Source: Aquila chrysaetos chrysaetos (lineage: Eukaryota > Chordata > Aves > Accipitriformes > Accipitridae). From it: a DNA stretch of 64,000 bases. The notes below the pieces were generated by a model. It was not told the origin of the DNA. It saw nothing but the letters and a program-made list of their open reading frames with translations, and ran no database searches. Each line of letters starts with the position of its first letter. Positions within the stretch are counted from its first letter, which is position 1. Below, in pieces: positions 1-11,538 of the stretch. A program made the translations under genes and the position numbers. The stretch spans positions 76,858,017-76,922,016 of the forward strand of contig NC_044030.1 in NCBI RefSeq assembly GCF_900496995.4. Direction: 5' to 3'.

Positions 1-3000
1 AGAGACAACACAGATGCAGAAGAAAAGCATCCCTATCTGAATCCACCTTCCCATAAAGCAGCCAAGTTTCTCTGAAACTACCAAGCCACCCAACTCCTGC
101 TTTAGTGTGCAAAGATCTGCTAAGACAGCATCCAGCAGAAATAAAGTGCATGTTTCCCTGCAGGATCTGCAGGTTTTAGTGCAGAGGCTAGAAAACAAGG
201 ATTGTAGGTCAAACCTAATGCGTGTCTTCGGGGTTGATTGTAACCTGAGGATTTACCAGGAAACTGCCCGATTTGGTGTTATTTATGGGAAGTTTCTCCA
301 TGTGGCCTCGCCAATTTAGAGCTGGCAGAGTGAGTTTCTACAGACCAAAATCTCTAACTGCAGGATGCTGTGAAGGCAACATGAATGCCCCTTAGGTAAT
401 AAGTTGTAGTACTAATTACATCGGCATGTGCGGATGGAGGAGCTGGCATCTGTACCCTGTCTCAGCTTTCTGGAAGGAAGGGCAAAGCTTTTCTAGTGCT
501 TTAGGTGTGTGTTGGACCATCAGCCAAACCATAAGCCCTCCCCAACAGCAGGGAAAAGGGGATTGCAATCCACACCGGAGTCTCCAGCCAAGAGCCTAGA
601 AGGTAGCATAACTGGGAGCCGGCAGCTCTCTCAGAGAAGCAAACCAAGACAAAGAAACTTTCCCTTTGCATGCAGAGGTTTCTCAAAACTCATCCTTGCA
701 CCTTCTTCCAAGGCCATTGGCACTGAATGCTCTCAGTCTCATCATTTCTACATTTTTGTGTGCTCACATGGCCATACAGGCAGCTTTAGCTGTTTTGTGG
801 AGGTTGGATGTGCCCAGTGCCTTAACCGTGAAGCAAAAGCAGGAGGGGCTGCTTTCTCCTGACGCTGAGTTTGTGCAAGCCTGTACAACTGCTCTGCTCC
901 CCTGCAAAGCTCCCGAGGACATTTTCTAGACCCTTCTTGGTCCTGCTGCTGTCCTGATGCAGTGTTAGAGGGTGAGCAGATGCTTTGTCCTCCCTGATTT
1001 GTCACCACTGGGTCATTGGCCATGTTTTTCTCCTGGAGACTCCATTTTCCTTCAGATTCTGTGTCCTGTGTCCTGCTGGTCATTCCCTCGGTGTATCCCC
1101 GTGGGCTTTCTGTGAGATTCCCTCTGGGTCAGGATTTAGCTGGGCAAATGCAGGTGTCCGCAGCGTGGGTGTCTGTCTCTGAGCTCTTCCCACTGTATCC
1201 CTCTTCATAATCCACGGAAACACTTATTGGAAACAGTCCCCTTCACTCTCAAATACATATTCAAACTAGGGTAGATGCCCTGAAAGTATCTATTTTTCTC
1301 CACTGACTGTAAAGGGAGCCTGGGGACCTTAGCTCAGAGGAAGGGAAATGTCACATGAAATTAATCTAATGCTTTATCTCTGAATATGGGCACCAGCTCA
1401 TACAGCTTCATGCTGGGGACTCAAAAATCTGCCTCTCTGTCCCAGACCCAGCTTTCTTTGTCCAAAATAAACATCAACCTGCCATGATTTTCGCCTCACA
1501 GATGCATCCCACGGCCTCAAGTTCAACTTGGCTAGAACAAAGCTCTTCACATTCATCAAGTCCTTCCATCATGGCATACAAAATCATTGTCCCGCCAGTT
1601 TTTCATGCCATAACCAATATGCCATCTTCAAACCAGGTCCCTCTCCACACCAAGGTCTTGCAGAGCCTTTCAGCAGTACACCTCTGATCTTTTCCCACTC
1701 CCTCCAGGAAGGAGTCCCACCAAAAGCTCTCATCAGAGCCATTCCGAACTGTGTGGCAAAGGATCTTTCCCACCCAAATGTTGGGTCCATCCGGCTGACA
1801 CAGTCCCTTTAGGGACATTAGAAACCTCATGAACCTACTGCATTTGTCATCCAGTTTTCCCAGTTCTCCACTGTCCACTTGTCTTCATGTCTGAGGTTTT
1901 CAGCATCCCTCCACACTCATCTTGCAACACTCCCAGAACGGGAGCTGACTGGTTAGCTCAGCTAGCATGCTCAAAGCCATGTGGCACTGGCTGAGTTTGT
2001 TTTTCCCCAGTGCCCCTTGGCATTGTCTCTATCTGCTGCTGTGTTTCAGACTGCAACCTCTCAGAGACAGGTTTGTCTTTCTATTGTGAGCTTGCACAAC
2101 AGCCACTGAAGTACAGCCCCTCTGGAATGGGTTGTTGCTGCAATAACTCAGACCACAAGGACTGAAATACACTCTTTGCGTGATTAAATCTGAATGGGGA
2201 TTAGTAATGGAGGAGGAAAGGGCTGCAACTTTAATTCATGAACATTATCCTCTTTACTTCCCTCACCCATTTGGCAGCAAAGTGGATGCGCGGCTGCAAA
2301 GAAGCACTTTTATGAGAGCTACACGCAACCCTGTGCTCCCTTGTGTGTTTATTCCAGCTGCAGCTGGTGGAGATGAAACTCCAGATCCAACCCTGTTGGG
2401 GTGAGAAGCCAGCTTCTGGAAATAGCTCATCCCTGTGGAGTGTGTTCAGATAGCACAGCCTGGGGACAGGTACCCCAAAAGTAGCCAAGTGCCTCCCACC
2501 GCAATGCAGCCACCTGCACCTGAAATGAGATAGCTGTGATCCCTTCCTGACCTGGTCCTTGGGCTTTCACACAGGAGAGCTTTGTGCCCTTTTGCCTCCA
2601 CAGCATGGGTATGGTGGCCAGAGGTCTCACTTAATGACATAAGGTGCATCAGCAGGTGACATTTATCAGCACTAGGTCACACTTGGGGTGTAATTTTTTC
2701 CCCTCTGAACTAAAATCAAACCAGCTTTGCTAGTGGGGCTTTTTTTTTTTTTTCTTTTTTTCAGATTTAAGTGTGAAAGATACAGAGGCAGTTCCCTGCA
2801 GAGCCCGAAAACACTTCCCATCCATTGCTCTCACTGCCGATGTTGCTGTAGCATCCTCCACCAGTGTAGTGCAAAGCCCACCGGTGAGAATGCTTTGCTC
2901 AGCCCCCAGCCACCCTTGTGCCTCTCCAGCACGGTGCCTGGAATCTGCACCCTGGCAAATGCTTCCCTGGGGCAGGGGCAGCTGCAGTTCTCAGAGCTGG

Positions 3001-6000
3001 GGGCCAAGGCTCCTGCCTCCCTCATGGCCGTGACCTCGTTTGCTTGCGCACCCGCCTGCGCTGAGCTGGCAAGACTCATCCAGGGAGCTCCACGCAGGCA
3101 GCTGGCAGGGATTTTTGCATCGTTTAATTCTCAATCCTCCCAAGAGCCTGGTGAGGGATTGAGTGCATTCACTGAAATGAAGGGCAGGCCCAAGGGGCAG
3201 AGCCAGGCACTGGGAGCTGAAGGGACCCAGCGAGAGTGGTTTGTTCCCAAACGTCGCTTTGAGTGGGAGAAGCTAAGACAGAAATAACAGCCAGAGTGGG
3301 CATTTCTCTTGCCAGCAAACCAGTGGTGCAGCCAGAGCTGGCAGCTCCCATCCTGCCTGCAAGCAGCACGCAGAAACCTCAGGGAGGGTCCCAGCCCAGT
3401 GCAAGCAGAGGTGACAGGCTGTGATGTGGGGCGGGAAGGTTTGTCCTCTCTGCTACCTGCTGCCACCTGACCACAGAGATACCCATGCTGCGATCCTGGA
3501 TGTGTTTATACGTCTGAGCACGGACAGCAGTTGTACGCAGGTGGATGCTCAGACCGGGTTTTTCTGAATGCCGACAGACACGCTGGCAGTGCAGCAGCTT
3601 GCTCATGCTGCCCAGCCCTGCCTGATAATGCTGGCAGCTAGTGCTGCCTCTTCTTCAGATCTGCCCCCCTGCTGCATGGGCTCCTTCTGACCTGGTTTCC
3701 TCTATAGATGCAGATGCAGATGTGCTCAAGATGCACAGAGAGGGAAATCAACCGTTCAGTAAAGCATCTTTCTGCCAGAGTTTTCTACAGAAGCTGGGAG
3801 CAGCCCCTACCCCAGAAAAAATGGTTTTAAGACATAGGTGCAGTGACTGGAAAGCGGGGTCCTTCAATGATGGGAAAGGTTGGGGGTGCTCAGCTCCCAG
3901 CCTTAGGTAGTAGGTTATGGCAACAACAAGGGGGTAAACAGGTCTGGCATGAAGTAAGACTATAAATCCAAAGAAAATGCTAGCGGATGCAGACCTCTAA
4001 CAAGGTCTATCACCTCAGCAGCGTTCTCATGTGTCCCTGTTACAGATGAGCAAATGGAAGATGGGAAAGGGTGCACTTCAAGACAGAGCCGGTCCAGCAA
4101 TGCAGGCGCACACAGCAGCTTTGGCTGCTCGGGGGACACGGGTAAACCCCAAGCCTGAGCTAGGCACTATCAGGAAGGTCCACTGATTTATCCCATGGTA
4201 GGAACTTCACAGCTCTTCTTGCTCTTAAAAAAAGGCACCTGCAGAGCATGCATGGATGGATGGAGGGAAGAAATGGGAGCCTGCCATGCCTCCTCATGGC
4301 TGTCTCATTGAATATATCCACAGGGAATCTCGGGCACAAACCAGCCTCCAACCTGCAACACGCAGAGGGAAACAACAGGACACAGGAATGTGGCAAACCC
4401 CAAGAAGTGAGACCTGATGCCAAAGAACTGGAGTCCCCACAGCATCATGACTTCATAAAAACACCTCTCTCCATCCCTTTGCTGGAGGTGCACGGCCACT
4501 TCAGGGTGAGAAGCCTGTGAACACTTTTAATGCATCCTAACACCCCCACCTTGGGCTGGTTATTGCAGACCCCAGGGTGTCCCTGCTCCCCACGAGGGCA
4601 GAGAAGAGCCAGCCCATCATTCCCCATTGCTGTGCTGGCTTGTTTCCCTCCTTCCTGTGTTGCTCCTTCTTGCTCAGAAAGGCCCTGAAAGAAGGTCGTG
4701 GTGGCAACCATGTACCTGGTGTGGTGTCACCCCAGGTCTTCTCTAGCCCAGGAGCTGCTGGACTGGAGCCCACCTTGTCCCGAGATCCCCTTGCAGAGGA
4801 AAGGTGCAGCAGAGCCAGGACAGCCGAGGTGCAACCCATGGGTGCCCACGGGCAGAGCTGCCCCGTGCCGTGGGGTGGGCTCACTGCCACGCTTCTGAGC
4901 AGAGAGAGCTCAGTGCCCAGGGGCTGTCCTTCCTCCAGAGGGTGGGTGATATGGGTGCAACACGCGGGCTGCTTCCCGGCTGCCCTCGCAGCCCTCCTCT
5001 GGGGACACGTCAGATCTGGTAGGAGACAAGCATTTGCCTGGGTCCTGCACCAGCCAGCTGGGTGCATGCTTGCAGGGGACACACTCTGCAAGGCTTCCCG
5101 GTGCTGGCCAGGGACACACTCTGATTTGTGCCACCATGGCCAGTTTGGCCAACTGACGCAAGTCGGTGCCCCCCCCCCGCTCCCCGCCGCTGCTCCCCAT
5201 GCCCACTGGGGCTGCCTCCTGCAGCAAGGCTTGTCCCTCCTGTAAGGCTAACCCACGCCAGGGCGAGGGCAGCACCCCGAGGAGGATGCGCACCCCAAGT
5301 CTGCGGGGACAGGGACCACCCTGGCAGCTCATGGCAGGGCCCAGCTCTCCCCGCCCCCGCCCAGGCCCCGAAAGGTGCCGGTCATGGCCCTGATGAAAAT
5401 AAGCTGGGCTGGGCTGCCACCTTGTGCCAACAGGCAGCATCCACTGACCAAGCCAGGCATGGGAAGGGATTTTTTCCATCACCCCAAATTTTCAGTGACT
5501 GAAATGGGGATATATGCGCGGACCTCAGTTTCCAGATGAATGCCACAGAGCTCAGCACCTCCCCGGCAGCAGGTAGCAGGGAAGGGGCTTTGCTGTCCCT
5601 CCACGCAGCACAACCCTGGAGCCATCTTTACCCACAAACTGAGCTTCAAAAATCCCATATCTTTGCAAAGCTCAGCCCTGCTGTCCAGCAGCCATGTTCT
5701 CAGGGAAGTGCCCGGGAGCGGGAAGAGGGGGTACAGCCATGTGCAGCACCCCCGGGTGCTGGCGGTCTGTGGGGTGCAGGATCCCTGTGAATGCTCCGAG
5801 TTGCAGAGCTCAGTGGAAGGGCTCAGCCCCAAATGCCGAGCATGGCCATGGAGAAACACCAGAATTTAGGTGCAGGCAGGTACCTGCAGTGAATGGGCAG
5901 CCTTGAGCCCTGGGGCAGCTTGCAGCGGTGGGAGACATTTCTGGGTGGCCCCAGCCTCCCCTACCCCACCACGGTGACGCCAAGGGGACCTTCACCTTCT

Positions 6001-9000
6001 GCTATCAGCCCTGGCTTGCACACTTGGCACCCATGAAGGCCACCAGCGCAGCTGGGGGAGCAGCAGCAAGGCTGAGACATCACTGCCCGTCTCCGGGCAG
6101 CCCTGGCATGCAGCAGCCCCGGCACAGCCCACACTGGCCAGCTATTTGTGGCCAATGATATCTGGGTGGGTAAACAGAGTTTATCAGTTCCTCCCTTCAT
6201 TTTTATCTTTTTTTTTTCAAGGCAGGCACAAAGGAAAGAAAACATTTCTGCAGCACAGCTGCAGTGGTAGAAGATTAGGTGTGGGAGAATAAGGGAGGGA
6301 CACGTTTCCACATCCAGCAGTGGGGCACAGTGCATCTCTCCCAGGGACCCACCTGGACCAGCGGCACCCTCTTTGGACCCTGTCTCTGCTGCCATCCTAA
6401 ACCCGCAGCCTGTCCCCCAACTCCCCAGCTGCAGATCAGGGCAGAGGGCTGTTAAGTGAAGTCAAATTGGCTGGGGCGATGGGTGATCCTAAGGGGTGAA
6501 GTGGCAGCAGGGGGCAAGTTTGTGTGCCAAATGGCAAGGGGTGAGTGGGGATTATTTCCCCAGTGATGAGCAGGCATATACTGTCCCCAGGTGTTGTTGG
6601 CAGCTGGGCACCCCCTGACAGGGACAGGCAAGGACATCCCCAGCCTGACCTCCTGCTCAGAGCAGGACGTAACCAACATGACACCAGATCTGCTGTGCTT
6701 TGTACTGCAAACCCCCAGACCTGGAGATCTGGGTACCTACCTGGGGCTGCGCATGTCCCTTGCAGAAATTCCTCCTGCCAAGCATCCTCAGCCTGCCAAG
6801 CTGAACCTGCAGCCCTTGCCCCTCACTACACCACCTGCCAGCAGCTCCAGAATGGACCTCCTGAATGTTGCCCACAGCCAAGACCCCTGTTTGGCTCTGG
6901 GAAGCCCCACGTGCATGTCAGACAAAGCAGCAGTGACGTGTGGTGGCTAAAGCACTGAATGAATGACCTGCATCCAGCTGCCTAGCCTGGAAGATCCCTT
7001 TGCTCCTCGGTGCCTAAGTCCCCCCATGCGGATCGCAACACTGTCCTCTTTTGCAAGGTGCTGGGAGACAGCTTGTGGGAGAGAAGGCAACACTGGAGCT
7101 ATGAGGATCGTGTGGGGTTTGGGAGGAAGACAGCAGCCAAGCCTGACCCTACCACCACTGCTTGTTAAAGCAATATCAGTTCCACCTCTTCTCAGTAGTC
7201 CTGTCACCCCCCACCTTTCCCATCAGGGCTCTGAATCCCAGCAGACACACCCAGCTTGGGACGAGGCATCAGTGGGCACCGGGGCTCAGTCAGGGCGCTG
7301 CAGTGACTTCTGCTGAGTTGTGACTGCAAGCCCTGCTCCGAGCCGTGCAGGGAGGGATTCCCACAGTGCCGGGAGGGAACGCCACCCCCACCCCGAGCCA
7401 CACGGAGGGCTCTGCCAGCAGGAAACTCTCCGAGCATGATTCATATCTCCAGTTTTACAGCCGTTTCGGTCAAACAGGTAAACCAAGCACATTGCTGGGA
7501 ACAGGTTCCAGTGGGGGAAAAGCCCTGCAGCACCAGCTCACGCTCCCCTGGGGATGTCCCCTGGCTGCAGCACAGCACTGTGGGGCAACGGGGTGCATCC
7601 CCTCCTTGAGACAGCCATGGGGAAAGAGAGGCAGAGTTTGGCCCCACTATCCTTCATTGCTAACCACAGGGAGGACAGAAAGTGTGAAAGCTCCGGGAGG
7701 CAACGCTGCAGCAGCCAAGGTCTCTCTCTGCAGAATGCGGAGGGCTGAGAGCGAGAAAAAAGCCAAAGTCCTTTTGCAGCAGCCTGATAAAGAGATGCCT
7801 GTGCAGCATGCCATTACGAGGGGAACTGACACCCAATGCTCCTCTCGCACGCCTGCCCCTTGGGCTTTCTCCAACTCCTTTGCCAGCTGGGACAAGGCCA
7901 TGAGTCACTGCGGGGTGCCCAGTCCAGCCCCGACGCCGCTCCACACCCCGCTTGCCCGGCCCAGCTCACCAGGGGCCTCCAAGCAACATGACAGCTGATT
8001 CCCACCAGCTTCCTCCAAGGGCCTTTTAAAATTCCCTGCAATCTCTCCCTGGCAGGGCTCCAGGTCTTTCCGGGCTCGTTTCTGCACTCAGGTGCTTTAT
8101 TGCTTTACCTACATGGACTTGGATCAGGTTGTGCGTAGCATGGGCCAGCCTGCCGGCGCGGGCAGCGTGCGGGCAATGCAAGGGTGGCATCACCCCTACG
8201 GAGGCATATCTTGCCCCATCAGCTTTGGGAGATGATGTGCATACTTTTGTGATTGCAAAACCCGCCCACACCAACAAAACGAGTGTGTGCATGGGGATGT
8301 CACCCTTCCATGATGAAAACTATTAAATTAAATTAAAACTGCAGCAGGAGCCTTGCTGGTGTCAGCCTCTCAGCCTGCTGGAGCTCAGCACCCCACAGCC
8401 TCTCCAGCGGGAGCAGCCAGCCTGGCAAACAGGCTGAGCGGCCCCAGCCCGCAGCTGGCCGGTCAGGGCAGCGCTGGCAGCTCCAGGAGGGAGCTAACCC
8501 AGCGATGAACTCACCGGCACCCAGTCACCTCACCAGCGCACCCTTCAAAGAGAAGCCCCACAGGCAGCAGAGCTCATCACGGAAGGACGTCGTTCTACCA
8601 TGCGCTGCCCGGGACACCTCATCTTCCTGGAGAAGCACCCTCCTCCCAGTCCGCCTGGCAGGCGAGCCTCTGGAAGGTGGCCAGCCATGGTGCAGAGCCT
8701 TGCCTAATGTGTTTAAACCTCCCTGCTTGCCTTCACCGACCCTTGTGAAGTCCTTGGTAGGTCCCCCAGGGTTTGCAGGGAGTGGATGAAGCCCACTCCT
8801 GGCAAGCCCTGGGTGGGCTGTCCCTCTGCAAGCCAGCAGTACGGCTCATGCGGTACTTTCCCCCATCCCCATCCCCTCCAAGCCTCTGGAGGGTTTTCCA
8901 GACGGTCTCTGAACCACTGCCATCTTCCGCCTCTGTTACCAGTCCCCATTAAATGGTGACGGTTGAGGTCCTGCCCTGTGCCCCGGAGGAGCAGGAGCAC

Positions 9001-10530
9001 CCTCACCCCACACAGACTGTTAAAAGGAGCTTTTACTTCCTGCTCCTTAATCCTGTTTCTGGAATTAGACCATGTTTTAAAAATCAGGGGAGGTTGCTAA
9101 GGGACAGTGTGCTCAGCAGGGACATCGCTCGCAAACCCTCAGCACTCAAAAGCAGGAGGTAAGTAACTTGGGGTGCTATCAATCCTTTGCTGCCCACACA
9201 ATAAACAGAAATGTATTATTCTTGTCAAGGACAAAGGAGCCCATATTTCCCCACAGCTGAGGAGCTGAACCAGCAAATCTTTTGGATTCAGCTCCATGGT
9301 GGGTACAGCTGCGACTGAAGTTGTTCCAGTTCAGTTCCCGTTCAGACCAGTAATGGTTCATTAACCATTTGTTAACCCTGAACTCATTTCAGCTAGTTTA
9401 AGCTGGAAAACAGCCTGTGGAAGTCACCGTGCGATTAGGACTGAGCTGTTTTCAGCCCATCACTTGCTCCCACAGCCTCTGTTCCCGTCCTGGTTGGACA
9501 CCAGAGCTTCTCGCCAGCTCGGCAGAGCTGACACACAGGGCCAAAGGGCAGAAAAGCTAAATATTGCCCTGGGAGTGTGTAGGAAACCTGCGCCGTGAGG
9601 GATGAGCAGGGGCATGGGGGGAACTGAGCCTCCTGGGCTATTCCTCCCTGAAACCAGCACCTGCACATGTGCTGTTCGAGACAGCAGCTCCTAAACCACC
9701 AGGAGCACCAGAGGATCATGTGTTCCCGTCCTCACTCTCAGATATTAAAATGCTCCATACATTAAATACCCTTTAATGGCCCACACCCCGAATCTGGGGA
9801 CAGCCAGGGGACATTTAGCAAGAAATCTCCTACAACAACAGGCTGAGGCCCCAGGAGGACATGAGGTCCTGTGTCAGCAGCTGCTCCTCGGCCATGTAGC
9901 AGCACATCAAGCTGCCATTTCTCCCTGCAGAAAAGCACGTGTAGGGCAGGGGCGTGAAAGGACCGGCCGTCCTGCTGCCCCCCCGGCACACAGCTATTCC
10001 CAGAGAGCACCTGGCACGGCTTTGTCCATGACGGCAGCTCCGAAAATAATGCCCCCAGACCGGCAGCAAGGCGAGTGGGGTGTTGGATCTCGGCAGCCGG
10101 TGTGCTGCCGGTTCGCATCCAGCTCGCTGCACGCTAGCACCGTTAGAAGACGAGATCTTGGTTATATTTATCATTGGCGGTACCGGTCCCCACTATTTTT
10201 AGAGCGGCGTTGCAGCTGTGGCTCACCGAGGAACGAGGTGAGTTGGCCGGGGGACTGGTCTTTACTGAGCTTCACCCAAAATTGCTGAAAGCAAGGTGTC
10301 TCTTCCCCGACTCAAGCTGCCCACGGTCAGGCTGGCGAGCCCCAGGCTGCTGCCCCTTGGGGCAGTGGGTCCTGCCAGGGTCCCCGCCGGTGGGTGACAG
10401 AGACCCGGAGCCCCACGGCCGCCTGGCGCTTCAGTATTTCTGAGCAGCCATTTCCCGGGGGCTGCTGCCCCCACCGGCCCAAAACCCACAGCCAGCTCCC
10501 AGCCCAGCTGCGTGGGTGGCTGGCAGGCCG
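1..10530. other. Intergenic DNA, no gene recognised
   Basis: I see no exon, RNA gene or mobile element that I can support here. Open frames on both strands are short, overlap one another and match no family I know. The only structures are a T-rich tract at 2740-2761 and a C tract near 5169-5178. By human synteny the next gene beyond ATOSB would be UNC13B in head-to-head orientation, on the minus strand here, but no UNC13B coding exon can be read. This is probably the spacer between the two genes. Confidence 0.5.
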
Positions 10531-10534
10531 GGCC

Positions 10535-10880
10535 CGTGGGGCACCCCCACTCGGGACATCTCCATCTCCGTGAGGCGGGGGACACGCTGGGGGTCCCACC
10601 TGGGGGAGGGAGGCCATGTCCGTGGGGCCCGGGGACGGGGACGTGGACGTGTCTGTGGGGCTGGGACATGCCACGTCCGTGGGGTTGGGATGGTGGGGGG
10701 GGAAGGGTGCCCGTGGGGTGGGGACATACCGTGCCTGTGAGTGTGGCCGTGGGGTGGGACACACCGCGCCCGTGGGGTCGGGGGGGCTGCGCCCGTGGGG
10801 CCGAGACACGCTGTGCCCATGGGGCGGCTGTGGGCCGCCTCTGTGGGGCCGGGACACGTCGCGGCCGTGGGGCCGTGGCC
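10535..10880. repeat. Degenerate GC-rich minisatellite
   Basis: The stretch consists of many imperfect copies of a short G-rich unit of the form CGTGGGG(C/T)CGGGACAC, with unit lengths varying from about 15 to 40 bp. Every forward frame therefore shows repeated Gly/Arg/Trp blocks, and the reverse frames show repeated Pro-His-Gly blocks. These are repeat shadows rather than proteins. It lies immediately upstream of the CpG-island promoter. Confidence 0.7.
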
Positions 10881-10974
10881 CGGGCCCGGCGCCCCGCTCG
10901 CAGGCCGGGGTCAGGTCAGAGGTTAAAGGTCAGCCTGGCAGAGGCGAAGAGTCGGGGCGGCGGCAGCCCCCCAC

Positions 10975-11260
10975 CCCAGCGCTGAGCCAGGCCCCGCCCC
11001 CCGCCGCCGGCGGCCAATGAGGAGCCGCCTCGCCTGGGCCCGCCCCTTCCCCGCTGTCATCACACACCCGCACGTGGAGGGGGCGGGGAGAGGGCGGGAT
11101 CTCAGTCCGGCGCATCACCGCCTCTCCGCCCGCCCATTGGCCGCAAAGCCCAACCGCTCGCCTCGCCCCGCGCCCTGCCCCGCCCAGCGCACCAATCAGC
11201 GCCGGGGAGGCGGGCCCAGCGGGAGTGTCCTCGGCCGGCACCCGGAAGGAGCGGACGGAG
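10975..11260 (+). promoter_or_regulatory. ATOSB: CpG-island promoter, probably of ATOSB
   Basis: This is a dense CpG island without a TATA box. It carries a CCAAT box at 11014-11018, an inverted one (ATTGG) at 11136-11140 and a third, CCAAT, at 11192-11196; these are NF-Y type sites. A CACGTG E-box lies at 11071-11076, several GC boxes (CCGCCC/GGGCGG) are scattered through it, and an ETS-type CCGGAAG lies at 11242-11248 just before the first exon. This is the usual make-up of a broad housekeeping promoter. The CCGGAAG and the splice donor at 11539 point to + strand transcription. Assignment to ATOSB rests on position and strand, since it is the next + strand gene, although its coding start is 33 kb away. 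Confidence 0.7.
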
Positions 11261-11350
11261 CCGCGCAGCAGTTGGGGCTGCCGCGGCGGCGGCGGCGGAG
11301 GAGGAGGAGGAGGAGGAGGAGGCGGAGGAGGAGGAGGAGGAGGAGGAGGA

Positions 11351-11397
<47 letters not shown>

Positions 11398-11538
11398 AGG
11401 AGGAGGAGGAGGAGGGTGGCGGAGGTGGCGGTGGAGGTGGCGGTGGAGGTGGCGGCGGAGGTGGCGGCGGCGGCGGCGGCGGCGGCGGTGGAGGTGGCGG
11501 TGGCGCTGGCGCTGCTGGGTCCGGCGGGGCCGCGGAGG
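11260..11538 (+). other. ATOSB: Probable 5' untranslated exon 1 of ATOSB, built of GAG/GGC repeats
   Basis: The exon start is approximate. The end is set by a good donor, GAGG|GTAAGA, at 11538/11539. Between about 11282 and 11517 the sequence is almost pure purine/GC triplets: GGC, GAG, then GGC repeated about fifteen times uninterrupted (about 11351-11395), GAG again, and finally mixed GGC/GGA/GGT. Long Gly, Arg, Glu, Ala, Pro and Ser runs in all six frames come from this repeat and are not evidence of a protein. ATOSB coding does not begin until 44391, so this exon is untranslated if the assignment is right. Confidence 0.6.
11282..11517 (+). repeat. GGC/GAG trinucleotide repeat tract
   Basis: This is an imperfect trinucleotide array of about 235 bp inside the first exon. 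Its core is about fifteen uninterrupted GGC units at about 11351-11395, flanked by GAG-rich blocks. The strand bias is complete: purine-rich and G-rich on the + strand. Such arrays are length-polymorphic and form G-quadruplexes and R-loops. Confidence 0.85.

Noticed and set aside
1480-1880. Cluster of overlapping frames on both strands
   Set aside because: They are short, lack known motifs and contradict each other. Nothing supports a gene.
1-10530. UNC13B exons expected upstream from human synteny
   Set aside because: No minus-strand frame resembles the conserved UNC13B C2-domain start. The gene, if present, lies outside the window.
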